In this document: in pieces, positions 1 to 9,634 of the stretch | Position numbering within the stretch: the stretch's first letter is position 1 | Layout: every line of letters begins with the position of its first letter | Origin: Ananas comosus | Taxonomy: Eukaryota; Streptophyta; Magnoliopsida; Poales; Bromeliaceae | DNA length: 64,000 nt | Direction of reading: 5' to 3' | Assembly: GCF_001540865.1 (NCBI RefSeq) | Contig: NC_033633.1 | Location: 6,760,273 to 6,824,272 of the forward strand | Position numbers and translations under genes: made by a program | Notes under the pieces: generated by a model | What the model was told of the DNA's origin: nothing | Seen by the model: only the letters and a program-made list of their open reading frames with translations | The model's database searches: none

Positions 1-25
1 AAAAAAAAAAAAAAAAAAAAAAAAA

Positions 26-61
26 CCGAGAAAGGGTTAGGGTTAGGGTTAAGGGTAGGGG
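26..61 (+). repeat. Short telomere-like GGGTTA repeat before COG7 start
   Basis: After a run of 25 A residues that opens the window there are about three GGGTTA units followed by degenerate GGGTAGGGG, directly before the COG7 start codon. It is too short to be a telomere and is probably 5' untranslated sequence. The motif is the six-base TTAGGG type, not the seven-base TTTAGGG usual in plants. The opening poly-A run may be a contig edge. Confidence 0.5.
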
Positions 62-334
62 ATGGTGGTGGTGGTGGTGGTGGTGGTGGATCTGGGGGAG
101 TTCACGGAGGAGGGCTTCTACCCGAAACGATGGATCAATGCCGCGCTGGAGGGCCGGCTCCCACAGGACCCGCTGGACCGCTTCATGGGCGACGCCGAGG
201 AGAGCCTCCGCTCCGCCGCCGACGGCATCGCCGACGCCCTCCGCCGCGTCCCCCTCGCCTGCCACGACCTCCTCCGCCTCCGCGACGACGCCGTCGCCTC
301 CGCCGTCGCATCCATCCTCAGCTCCCTCAGAGAG
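62..334 (+). CDS. COG7: COG7 first exon (conserved oligomeric Golgi complex subunit 7), partial
   Basis: The 91-codon exon encodes the N-terminus of COG7, a subunit of the COG tethering complex that acts in retrograde transport within the Golgi. The recognisable blocks are DLGEFTEEGFYPKRWIN, the LPQDPLDRF segment and RVPLACHDLLRLRDDAV, matching the plant COG7 N-terminus from memory. The exon ends at GAG followed by a GT donor at 335-336, in phase 0. Between the initiator Met and the conserved DLG there are eight Val codons from a GTG repeat, where relatives have about two. No later COG7 exon was found; the T-rich sequence after it looks like intron 1 and is then lost in transposons. Either the other exons lie far away or the gene is truncated. 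No search was possible. Confidence 0.8.
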
Positions 335-1104
335 GTTCGTCTCGATCTCTGCCACCAAATGCAGATTCTAAGACTTTACAGACGGAAATGATCCGATCCA
401 GTGTTCTAATTCTAAGATTTGTGTTGTGTTTTGTAGCTTGATTAGATTTTTTTTATTGTTTTAATTTTGGTGTTAGTTGGATTTTTTTTGAATTGTTAAT
501 ATATTTTTTGGATTTTTTGGGGGCATATTTTGTAGTTTGATTTGGGTTTTTTTGTTGGTTTAATTTTGGATTTAGTGGGTTTTTGGATTGTTATCTTGAA
601 ATACGGTACCGTTATTCACTATCCTTTTTTTTTTTTGGATTATTAGGGGGCATTTTTCCTTGTTATTTGGGTTTATCTTCTGTAGTATGATTTGGTTTTT
701 ATTGTTGTTCTAATTTGAGTGTTCGTTGGATGTTAGATTCTTAATATCTTTTTGTGTGTTTTTAGTGGTATTTTTTTTGTACTTTGAATTTAGGGTTATT
801 TTTTTTGTTTTAATTTTGGTGTTAGTTGGATTTTTGGATTGGTAATCTTTATTTTTTTGGGTTAGTTTAGGGGCACTTTTTGTAGTTTGATATGGGTTTT
901 TGGTTGTTTTTTTTTCATGGATTTTTAGGGGGCATTTTTTGTAATTTGATTTGGGTGGGTTTTTTGTTGTTTAAATTTTGGTTTTAGTTGTTTTTGGATT
1001 TGTTTATTACTTTAGGGGGGGTACTTTTTATGATTTGATTTTGGTTTTTTTTTTTCAATTTAGGTGTTCTCGGCATTGTAGATTTTTTTTTCTTTTTCTT
1101 TGGG
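335..1104 (+). repeat. COG7: COG7 intron 1: T-rich degenerate tandem repeat
   Basis: The stretch repeats a block of roughly 100-120 bases several times with heavy drift: a 'TTTTAATTTTGGTGTTAGTTGGATTTTTGGATT' type half followed by 'GGGGGCATTTTTTGTAGTTTGATTTGGG'. The same flavour resumes after 3813 ('GTTTGATTTGAGCTTTTTG'), which suggests that the transposon at 1114-3804 landed inside this array. No exon was recognised in it. Confidence 0.55.
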
Positions 1105-1113
1105 TTTTTTGTT
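1105..1113 (+). repeat. 9-bp target-site duplication, left (TTTTTTGTT)
   Basis: TTTTTTGTT abuts the outer end of the left inverted repeat and recurs at 3805-3813 right after the right inverted repeat. Nine bases is the duplication size of Mutator-like elements. The word is T-rich in a T-rich intron, so part of the match could be chance, but it sits exactly at both element ends. Confidence 0.7.
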
Positions 1114-1206
1114 GGCCTTTTTGCATAAAAAATCCACTTATTTTTGACTTTTGCAAAATCGGGTCATCTTTTTTGTTTTTGCCGATTCGGTCCGCTTTTT
1201 CACAAA

Positions 1207-2043
1207 CTGACCAAAATACCCTTATTACTTTTTCTCTTTCCACTTTCTCTCTCCTCTTCGTTCTCCCCCGCACCCCCACATCCCAATCCCAATCCAAATC
1301 CCAATCCCAACCCTACTCCATCTTCCACAACTGCTCCGCAAACTTCACGGTGAACAACGCCTTCCAGTCGAACCTCAAGCAGCTGCTGTCCACCCTCCCC
1401 GCCGCAACCGCGCCGTCCGGCTTCTACAACACCACAGTCGGCCAAAACGGCGGCGGCGATGGCGAAGTCTACGGCCTCGCCTTATGCCGCGGCGACGTCT
1501 CCTCCCCCGACTGCAACACTTGTTTGAATTCCGCCGCGGAATACGCCGTCGCGGAGTGCCCGCGCAGCGCGTCGAACACCGTGTGGAACGACACCTGCAT
1601 GCTGCGCTACTCCAACAGCAGCTTCTTCGGCGTCGTCGACTGGGCCCAGGACTTCGCGTGGAACCTGAACAACGTCACGGATGTGAAGCTGTTCGACACC
1701 CGGCTCTTTTCGCTGATGAATAACTTGACCAGAGAAGCGGCCTACGGGTCGGGGCGGCCGCCGCTGTTCGCGACGGGGCAGGTCGAGTACATCAACTTCA
1801 CAAACATATACGGGCTGGTGCAGTGCACGAGGGATCTGTCGCCGGCCGACTGCGACGGGTGCTTGACGAACTGCGTCAAGAGCATCCCGAATTGCTGCGA
1901 GAATCGGATCGGCGGCAGGGTTTTCGGAAATAACTGCAACATCCGGTTCGAGTCGGCTCCGTTTTATAATTCGTCGGCCATCGGGAGCACTCCGGCGACG
2001 CCGCCACCGCCGCCTCCGCCGGCAGGGTCGGACCGAAGTGGAG
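1207..2043 (+). pseudogene. Captured ectodomain exon of a cysteine-rich receptor-like kinase (two DUF26 domains)
   Basis: From about 1311 an open frame encodes two DUF26/Gnk2 domains. Each has the C-x8-C-x2-C signature: CRGDVSSPDCNTC near 1486-1524 and CTRDLSPADCDGC near 1822-1860. A proline-rich linker (near 1996-2022) follows, and the exon ends at GAG|GTAAGT with the donor at 2044-2045. This is the usual exon 1 of plant CRKs, whose transmembrane and kinase exons come next; neither is found here. A hydrophobic LLLFLFPLSLSSSFS segment (about 1220-1265) that looks like the signal peptide is in another frame, on the far side of a CCCAAT repeat, so a frameshift separates it from the domains. The frame can be read back to 978 through the inverted repeat and intron, but that start is not credible. 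A CRK-like secreted fragment could still be made if transcribed. Confidence 0.75.
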
Positions 2044-2960
2044 GTAAGTCCAAGTCTTTTTCCCGCGTTAATTTTTTCCGTAGGGATTTGCTGCAGGAAG
2101 GCATGCAGCTGAAAATACTACAAAATATTAACGTTTAGGAATATTTTTTCTTAATATTCATTATTCAACAATATTTAAAAACGTCCGAATATACTTTATC
2201 GACATACATTTGAAATTGTCAGTTACAGTGTCCGCAAATGAAGAATCGTTACGTATATATCGACGTTTATGCCAAGCGTTTGTAAAATATATTCCGACGC
2301 TTTTAAACATCAAGATTTTTTAAAATTATGATGCTTTAAAAAATCAAAAAATTAAAAATAATATTAACTTTTATTATTTAATAACTTGTTTGGATATAAT
2401 AGGGGTTCATATAACCGTGCTTTTTGAAATGTCAATATTAGCATCCGTTTGTTTCACCGAAAGTGAAATTTAAATTGAAATAGATTTTTAGATGAACTAA
2501 ATTTTGGACAAAAATAATTATTATTTTTTGTTAGTTATTTGTACAACTGTGAAAGCTAAAGTTTTTCTAATTTTTCTGTTAATTAGTTGTTTGATAAAAA
2601 ATGATGGATAAAATTAGAGAGTGCGTGTGATAGATTAATTAATATCCTATTATTTTTTTTATCTAGATGAGTCGAAATTAATTATGATATTTAATTTGTA
2701 AATTTTAAGTTTTTGAATATTAATATAGTTACAGTAAATCAAACAACCAAAATAAGTATTACTATACAAAACTAGCTTGTTGATCTCTTTTTACTCCGGT
2801 AAAACAAACACACCTGTAACATCACATCAACTCACGTGCGGTGACTAAGTTCCACATTTTAGTTGCCCTCGTGTTACGTTTGAGATCAATGTTACGTCTA
2901 GGACTAGTCCACGAACACCATCGCGTTGTTGCTTAGCAAAGCAGGAAAAACTCCGAACAT
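2044..2960. other. AT-rich interior of the Pack-MULE, no gene seen
   Basis: This probably holds the start of the captured CRK intron 1 and then AT-rich sequence of unknown origin. I found no exon, transmembrane segment or kinase motif on either strand. Confidence 0.5.
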
Positions 2961-3494
2961 CACTACTCCTGTCACTATAACAAAAACGGTCTATAACAAC
3001 ACTTTTAAATATAGGTACATATCAAAAAAGTACTGCTTGCTAAAATTACCGATATTTTTAAAAAGTGTTGCTATATATGGGGTCGCTAGGTATATAGTGA
3101 CAGTTAAAGAGTGTCGCTATAATATAAAAGAGCGCTACTAATTTACTAACACTTATTTAAGCATTTAGCAACTGCCGAAACTTTATCTCGTTGGCTGCGG
3201 TGGCGGAGGAAGACGACAGGAAAGACTTTTCGTCTAGAATTTCAGTGGATTGAGTGAAGAGTGAAGAGAGAAGAAAAGATGGTAATTGATTTTTCTTTTT
3301 TTTTTTCTTTTCTATATATAATCGGGCCAAATGGACTGGGTGTGGTGGGTTGAGTAGAATAATATTTTATTTTTGGTTGGATTGAGCTTTATATTTAGGC
3401 ATTAGTAGATATTTTTTTAAGTTTTAGAATAAATGGGACACTTACTCAAAAGTGTTCCAAACATGTGTCCCTATAACCTAATTCTGTTGTAGTG
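2961..3494. mobile_element. Possible small CACTA-like insertion inside the Pack-MULE
   Basis: The left edge reads CACTACTCCTG and the right edge, on the other strand, CACTACAACAG. Inside are repeated AAGTGTYGCTATA-like words on both strands, resembling subterminal repeats of CACTA elements. The 3-bp flanks (CAT and TGT) do not match, so the ends may be wrong or the element old. Confidence 0.35.
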
Positions 3495-3804
3495 TGTGAT
3501 TTTATATTTTTTTGAATTTAGTATTCTATAATTTAAAATATATCAATTTATTACTACATAGTTTTATTTTTAATTTTTTATTATAGATTTTGTTTAATTT
3601 TTTTGTTAAATAGTGACAAAGTTAAAACTAAAGATTACTAAAGTAAATATTCGATAAATCTAGGTGAAGTATCTAAATTTTTTTGTATATAATTTAATAA
3701 AATATTAACGNTTGCTGAAAAAGCGGACCGAATCTGCAAAAACGAAAAAGGTGACCCGGTTTTGCAAAAGCCCAAAATAAGTGAATTTTTTATGCAAAAA
3801 GGCC

Positions 3805-4119
3805 TTTTTTGTTTTTGTAATTTTTTTTCCTTTATTTGTTGTTTGATTTGAGCTTTTTGTTGTTTTAATTAAATATTTTTATTCCACATTTTTTTTATTT
3901 CTTTTTAATACCTATGTTTTACTGCTTTTTGTTTTGAGATTTTTGTTTATCTAAAGCAAATTTTTTTACTTCTCTATAATTTTTTTTGAAACTTTTCCAT
4001 AATTTTTACGAACTCTTAACATTTTTCATTTTATTTTTTAAAAAAATCAAATTTTTTTACTTAGTTTTATTTAAAACCTAGGAAGTTAAATTCTACTAAA
4101 TTCCTGTTGTATTGCTTCA
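3805..4119 (+). other. Continuation of T-rich COG7 intron sequence
   Basis: Begins with the right 9-bp duplication (3805-3813) and continues with T-rich sequence like that before the element. No coding potential is seen. Confidence 0.4.
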
Positions 4120-5085
4120 AAATCTCTAAACTAATTTACATAACTTTGTTTTAGTATTTTTCTTATATCTTTTCTAAATTAAGAATATACTGTTAGAAAT
4201 ATTTTTATTTAATAATAAATTGATGAGTTAATTCCCTCTTAGATAGTCAAAGTTGTTTAATAACCATCAATAAAACAAATATCATGCACTAATAAAAAAC
4301 TAATAAATAACATTTTAATCAAAGATTCCTTCCAAAACTTCTACTTTAGATTATAGCAAATAAGTGTTTAATTGGAATTCTGTCAAAACATTGCAAAATG
4401 AAGACTTATATAAAAAGCAATATCCATAGCAAAATGTTACCAAAATATAATTAAACAAATATACAAAATAGCTAATGCTTAAAATCCCTAATCTGCGATA
4501 TAAGGATCAAAATTATTTAGTCCTTTTCCTTCTTGATAATTATTTTCTGCTTATTGCTTGACATCTGATGCTCTCCTTGCTTAAAGTCATCTTCTCCAGT
4601 GGTAGAGTTTTTGCGTTTTAATGGTGTCAGTGTGTTCGGCGATGTAATATCTGCTTCTTCATTATCGTACGTTACAGAATTGGTCTCCTGTAACGATAAA
4701 CATATAAAAATTTATGTTAAAAATTAAATCATATCAAATTAAACTACTTTTAATATATATATTTATATAAGTATATAGATCGACCCGAATTGTAGCATCA
4801 TATTTAAATTTATAATTGCCACTTACCTCAATTAAAATTGACTTCTTCAAAAATCCATCAATCAGAGTTTTATAGCTGCTCAGTCTGTTCACTGTGTACA
4901 CAGGCTTAGGATGATTGATATTATTTTCTTTTATCCATATCTTGAATAGCAATGTTTTTTCTAAAAACTCATCAAGCTTTTCAGGTGCTTGACTCATGTT
5001 ATCCGTCTGAGTAAGAATATTTACTATTAGTATATACAAAAAATAAGAAACAACTATATATATCTATGATAAATAATACGCACTT

Positions 5086-5238
5086 ACCATTAAAACTTGT
5101 TGGTTATTCTAGGCTATTCACCACATCTGGACGATGAAATTCAGGCATAGTATATAGACAAATCACTCTCACTTTGATCTTCCATTTGTCTCCAAGAGGA
5201 GAGATATCACGTATAGAATTATATCCAATTTCCATATC
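5086..5238 (-). pseudogene. Out-of-order RPA70-like N-terminal exon (OB-fold A)
   Basis: The exon opens with ATG and encodes MEIGYNSIRDISPLGDKWKI followed by KVRVICLYTMPEFHRPDVVNSLE and a stop. This is the start of the first OB-fold of plant RPA1-like proteins. A GT donor follows near 5086. It should be the first exon, yet on this strand it lies after the OB-fold B and linker exons and before the C-terminal exon. It may belong to a second decayed unit, or the order may come from the contig join at 5498. Confidence 0.6.
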
Positions 5239-5498
5239 CTGAGAACAATAAGATATTCAAGAAAAAAAAAATTAATACTTGCTTTGTATTTAAGTAATAA
5301 AATAAAAATAATATATTATATTTTAAAACATCAACATCTAAGAACTAAAAAAATTAGAGATAGAGCGATAGTAGAAAAATAAAAATTATGAATATAAAAT
5401 TACACGAGTAGTGATAGTAGGAAAGTGACATGCAATATTTATAATAATAATTATCTCTACTTAAAGTGGCATTAAAAGTTTAATAGTATTTTCTACTN

Positions 5499-5901
5499 CC
5501 GACTTGTCTATAAGTATGAAGTTCGAGTTATAGACAAGTCGGGAATGAAGGTCCTGTCATAATTATAATGCAATGGTGTAAGATAAAAGACTTTACAGGT
5601 ATCTCATTTATTCAAACTTTGGATATTATTTATATTCTTACTGAAAGTTTTGAGGAGCCCAAGGATCTATCTAGATTGTATCTATCACCTAGAAGGGGGT
5701 GAATAGTGAAAGTAACCAAAAACCACAAATCTCAATGCGATAAAAATAAATGCGGAAAATAAAAATCACACCGAGATTTACGTGGGAAAACTCCAATTTT
5801 GAGAAAAATTCACGGGACTAACACGCAAAAAAATAATCGACTAAGAGAAAAGATTACAAGGTGATTACCGACTCCACGGACTCAACCCCTCTTAACCTTC
5901 T
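5499..5901. repeat. 403-bp block identical to 6367-6769, bounded by Ns
   Basis: Every base I compared matches 6367-6769, including the palindrome centre and the start of the Copia LTR. The block is preceded by N at 5498 and followed by N at 5902. It is therefore most likely a small contig placed twice in scaffolding, not a real duplication. Confidence 0.8.
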
Positions 5902-6266
5902 NAAACGATAAACATGGAGAAGATATTTACAGTTGTTTACCTGTTGGCATTCTTGAATTTCAGCTAGAGTTTTCTTTTGAGATACATTTAGGAAGTCCCC
6001 CGTTAGAGTAATAGTGGATTGAGTTGAAATTTCACTAAGCACCATAGATTGACTTAGTTCTCCGCTTACAATCCTGACAAATATTTTTTAATGTAAGTGA
6101 ACAATATATAAAAATAATAATAATAAGGTTATGGGTTAACTTACTTAGTTTTGAACTCCAATATTTCTGAGATATCAGTGTTGATCATCATCTTGGTTGC
6201 ATAAAGAGAGTTTGATATACTACGTGGACCTATGTTACCTATAGATATACAATAATTAGTATCATT

Positions 6267-6510
6267 AGTAAGAATATAAATAATATCCAAAGTTTGAATA
6301 AATGAGATACCTGCAAAGTCTTTTATCTTACACCATTGCATTATAATTATGACAGGACCTTCATTCCCGACTTGTCTATAAGTATGAAGTTCGAGTTATA
6401 GACAAGTCGGGAATGAAGGTCCTGTCATAATTATAATGCAATGGTGTAAGATAAAAGACTTTACAGGTATCTCATTTATTCAAACTTTGGATATTATTTA
6501 TATTCTTACT
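6267..6510. repeat. Near-perfect palindrome, 114-bp arms, 16-bp centre
   Basis: Left arm 6267-6380 and right arm 6397-6510 are reverse complements with one mismatch seen (CTGCAAAG against CTTTACAG). The spacer is 6381-6396. The arms are RPA-like exon and intron sequence. The rest of the two RPA-like copies outside the palindrome is only about 80-85 percent alike by eye. Confidence 0.85.
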
Positions 6511-7674
6511 GAAAGTTTTGAGGAGCCCAAGGATCTATCTAGATTGTATCTATCACCTAGAAGGGGGTGAATAGTGAAAGTAACCAAAAACCACAAATCT
6601 CAATGCGATAAAAATAAATGCGGAAAATAAAAATCACACCGAGATTTACGTGGGAAAACTCCAATTTTGAGAAAAATTCACGGGACTAACACGCAAAAAA
6701 ATAATCGACTAAGAGAAAAGATTACAAGGTGATTACCGACTCCACGGACTCAACCCCTCTTAACCTTCTATGGATCTCGCGCAATCCTCTGAGTTGTCCA
6801 CGCCCTCACGTTCGAATCCACGAACACCTCGCACACGTCCGAATCCACGAACGCCACTCGAATCCACGAGCCCACGATCCGAACCACTGAAACCCCCCTC
6901 TCGTCATACAGTGCCGAGAATCCACGACGCCCATTATGAAGAACATCCATGTGGGATGGTTGATCCTTTGATTAGATATCGATGAAACAGGGAACGAACT
7001 CCAAGACGAAGCGGGAGATAAAATCGAACATATTGATTATGAATCTATTCTCGATTTGACCTAAAGAGGTTTTCTGCTAGAACAACAGGTTTTAGATAAA
7101 ATTCCGATCCTTCTAGGGTTTATCAAACATTTATTCGTGATGCTTTGATTTGTTCTAGCAGAAGCGCTCCCAATAGTCTATCTTATATGACTTTAGAATC
7201 AATTTGAGTCGATAGCGAAGTTTTCACGGATTTTAGCACTGTGTACAATACACTTTAGGGGGGTGCTAGTCACAAGTACACGGCATGACGGACACAAAAG
7301 TCCTGACGAAACAGTGGAAACCGTCATTACACCACGTAGGTCGTACCGTGGGTACAACATGTTCTGTAACCGATACACTTCTGATAATGTACCGGTACAC
7401 TTTGCAAATTATTCACGCTCCTTTCCGGGTTTCTGCAAAGTTCCCGAACACTTCTAATCCGTGTAGACATTGATTTATAATTCTAATGGTTACAACTAAG
7501 TAGTGAATCACCATAACTCTGAATTAACCATTTACCTGGACATCGTGATTCACTGTGGTGGTTGTTTTCAACTTTTCCGAAATCCTTGATCCTTCGAATC
7601 TTCGAAATAGTCCACCGATTCTTCAACGACTCGACTCACTTCACGAATTTTGCCAACGATACAAGACTTTACCA
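6510..7674 (-). repeat. 3' LTR of the SIRE-like element
   Basis: Starts TGAAAGTTTTGAGGAGCCC, carries the 'AGAAGGGGGTGAATAG' block familiar from SIRE/Maximus-type LTRs, and ends near TACCA just before the polypurine complement. It aligns along its length with 11062-12310, for example 'GAATCACCATAACTCTGAAT' in both. Confidence 0.7.
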
Positions 7675-8755
7675 AATCTCCCCCTTTGGCAATTTTATGA
7701 CAAAATCACACAAAACTCAAAAATTACAAATTTAAAGAAATTCAAAAACAACAAGTTCAATTGTCATCACACAAAAATTAACTCTCGCGTGAATCCAAAA
7801 TACAATTTGAAACTTTAAACTTACTATCAAAAACTCCTAAAAAGACTCTATGACTTAGAGCTAACAGGAGTCTTGAAAGTCTGATTTCCTGCAAACAATT
7901 TATCCAAAAAGAATCTAGAAGTTAAATATCTGGACATCCTTACAATTTACATTCTTTCTCCCCCTTTGTTTTTATTCTTCTTCTCCCTCGAAATATCACT
8001 CCTTATCTCCTCCCCTCTCGCTGTTCACTGCTTTGCTTTAGAATCTTGGTAGTTACTCTGGTGGTCTAGTGTGTGTTTCCCGTTGTGCTGTTTTGTCAAT
8101 ATAATTCGCCAAGAGTAATTTTAACATACAAAGATGAGAAAACTACTAAAACATTATAGAGTAGGCTCAAATATGAGTTTACAGGCCTTAAATATATAAG
8201 GTAATAACTATGCAAATTGAAAAGATTAAGCAACAAAGCTAAACAGTCGTTGCCTATAAGTGTGTAGCAGACTAATTTTGCCGGAGTTTATATCATCCGC
8301 TGTCCTCGCATTATCTTCGATCATCACCTCCATGCACCGTAGCTCCAGACTCCCAGCCCAAGTTAGTATCACAACAGGTGGAATGACGTGAGATGTCGTG
8401 AAAGTGATCTGGTTAAGTAGTGTATGGTAGGCCCCCCTTCGCTCATTCGCAACTCCTCTCTCCACTCCTCACTGCTACACCCTTTTTCTCATGTCAGTGG
8501 GGCTCCGCTTCCACTTCTCTATCTCCACCTCCCTCCCCCTTCCTTCTCCAGCCAAGACTCCCTCCAATTCTTCTCTCTCTTCACTCTGCGACGCTTATCA
8601 CGCTCCCCCCTCCCATGCGCGTGAACCCTGGCCCTCTCCGCCGCACACGTACTAACCTCAATCCTCCCTCCCCCTGCCATCGCCTCAGCAAGCATTCCTC
8701 CTCCACCCGCACCCCCTCGCCTCCTCTTGACGCTCGTTACCGGTCGCCCCCTGAA
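7675..8755. other. Interior of the SIRE-like element, no clear gene
   Basis: Holds the polypurine complement near 7678-7690, an A-rich then pyrimidine-rich stretch, and at 8440-8760 a C/T-rich tract that is open in a plus frame as low-complexity Pro/Ser sequence. That tract may be the 3' part of the captured protein gene read from the other strand. No domain is recognised. Confidence 0.4.
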
Positions 8756-9634
8756 CTAGAGCTCCTCTTGATCGATCTTTGGTTTGTTGAAACGTTGCTT
8801 CAATGGTGCTCCTTGACTTTGCCAAGTTACAAGCATATCAATAGGTCCAAGTCCAAAGTCATATTTCTCACATGACACGTCAACTCCGTGTTCTTGAAGA
8901 ATCCTCGTGATCAACAATGGAAACGGAAGTAGATCACGTCGAACCTGAGACTGTACGACATGAACCATTCGTTACCACATAAGAAACGGAATATTGATGT
9001 TCAATCCGCCTGCTTCCTCAGGATGTCCAAGAAGATACAGAAGCACAAGACGATCCCAACGAATTCTTTTCGTTCCAATTGTGGGTTGAACATTGTAGCT
9101 CATTACCAATGAGAGCAGATGATATTCAGGTAGCAAATCCTTAGATTCCACATATGAATGATTAGTCCTAACACCTTTCTTGCATATAGCTTGAATAACA
9201 GCCTCCCAGTGGGTTGAAGACTGAAAAAGCCCTGTCGTATAGTGAAGGCCGGTAGTATCAACATGCATACCTAAGAGCTCTCCAATAGTATAAGGAGTGA
9301 CGTGAATCTTCTGTTTACGCACATAAGTCTCAAACACATAAGTCCCAGTCTCCTCATCCTCTCCAAGTACTATTCCGTTCATATAGAACTCTCGAATTAG
9401 TTCCACACAAAATGGGGCACGAGCTGGAACCCGTCCAACAGGCTCAATAGGGACCCTCTGCAGCAATCGGCCAAAATCTGGTACCTCCTTGACCAGCTCA
9501 GTGAAGTTGGCATAGCGCTCAGCTAGAACTGATCGGCTGGAATAATTTGTTGGATGTATGCGATTCCTCATATTGATGCTCCAAAAATCCAACTTTATCT
9601 TTATAAGAGTTAATCGTTGATTCCGCTTCATCAA
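8756..9634 (-). CDS. Putative plant transposon-domain protein captured in a retrotransposon
   Basis: Two consecutive minus-strand frames form one protein split by a stop near 8972. The first (220 codons) has VPDFGRLLQRVP, FCVELIREFYMNGI, ELLGMHVDTTGLHYTTGL, LLPEYHLLSLVMSYNVQPTI and LLYLLGH; the second continues DLLPFPLLITRILQEHGVDV. This pattern (REFY, a long middle, then I.SLV..N and LP.P.LIT.I) matches the plant-specific 'putative plant transposon protein' family, function unknown. It overlaps the end of gag in another frame around 9519-9634 and stands where the Copia polymerase should be. The call rests on remembered family patterns; an HMM search would settle it. Confidence 0.55.

Larger units (their letters stand above)
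1114..3804. mobile_element. Pack-MULE-type Mutator-like element carrying a receptor-kinase exon
   Basis: A 2691-bp element is bounded by inverted repeats at 1114-1206 and 3712-3804. Both start GGCCTTTTTGCATAAAAAA and continue with matching blocks for about 93 bp at roughly 85-90 percent by eye. A 9-bp direct repeat, TTTTTTGTT, flanks it. Long terminal inverted repeats plus a 9-bp duplication define Mutator-like elements; no transposase is present. Instead it carries the extracellular exon of a cysteine-rich receptor-like kinase, which makes it a Pack-MULE. A single N at 3711, just inside the right repeat, marks an unresolved base or a contig join. At about 3540-3710 the interior shares sequence with the interior of the small element at 33646-34236. 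Confidence 0.75.
4120..6380 (-). pseudogene. RPA70-like single-strand DNA-binding protein gene, broken copy (arm 1)
   Basis: Exon-like blocks on the minus strand match plant replication protein A large-subunit-like proteins, which are common as Helitron accessory genes. In order: an OB-fold B block with GPVIIIMQWCKIKDFAG (to about 6311); SLYATKMMINTDISEILEFK (about 6239-6147); a linker exon TGDFLNVSQKKTLAEIQ (about 6074-5941, with a GTAAAC donor); a C-terminal fold with PEKLDEFLEKTLLFKIWIKE (about 5025-4826, GTAAGT donor); and a basic tail ending KIIIKKEKD and a stop near 4517. The zinc-binding domain C exon expected between 5941 and 5025 is missing. In its place are a gap-bounded duplicate (5499-5901) and an out-of-order N-terminal exon (5238-5086). 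A degenerate sister copy lies inverted at 6397-6510 plus 12311-14490. Not functional as assembled. Confidence 0.7.

Noticed and set aside
26..61. A true telomere or chromosome end
   Set aside because: Only about three units, followed at once by coding sequence.
978..1310. Open frame extending the receptor-kinase ectodomain upstream to a Met at 978
   Set aside because: It runs through the T-rich intron and the transposon inverted repeat with a Phe/Leu/Ser low-complexity product; the recognisable domain starts at about 1311.
6805..6825. GTTCGAATCC, a tRNA B-box-like word
   Set aside because: Lies in the Copia LTR next to repeated 'GAATCCACGA' words; no A box, stem-loop or CCA-end partner forms a tRNA.
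8420..8875. 151-codon Pro/Ser-rich plus-strand frame
   Set aside because: Pyrimidine-rich strand of the retrotransposon interior; composition explains the openness and no domain is recognised.
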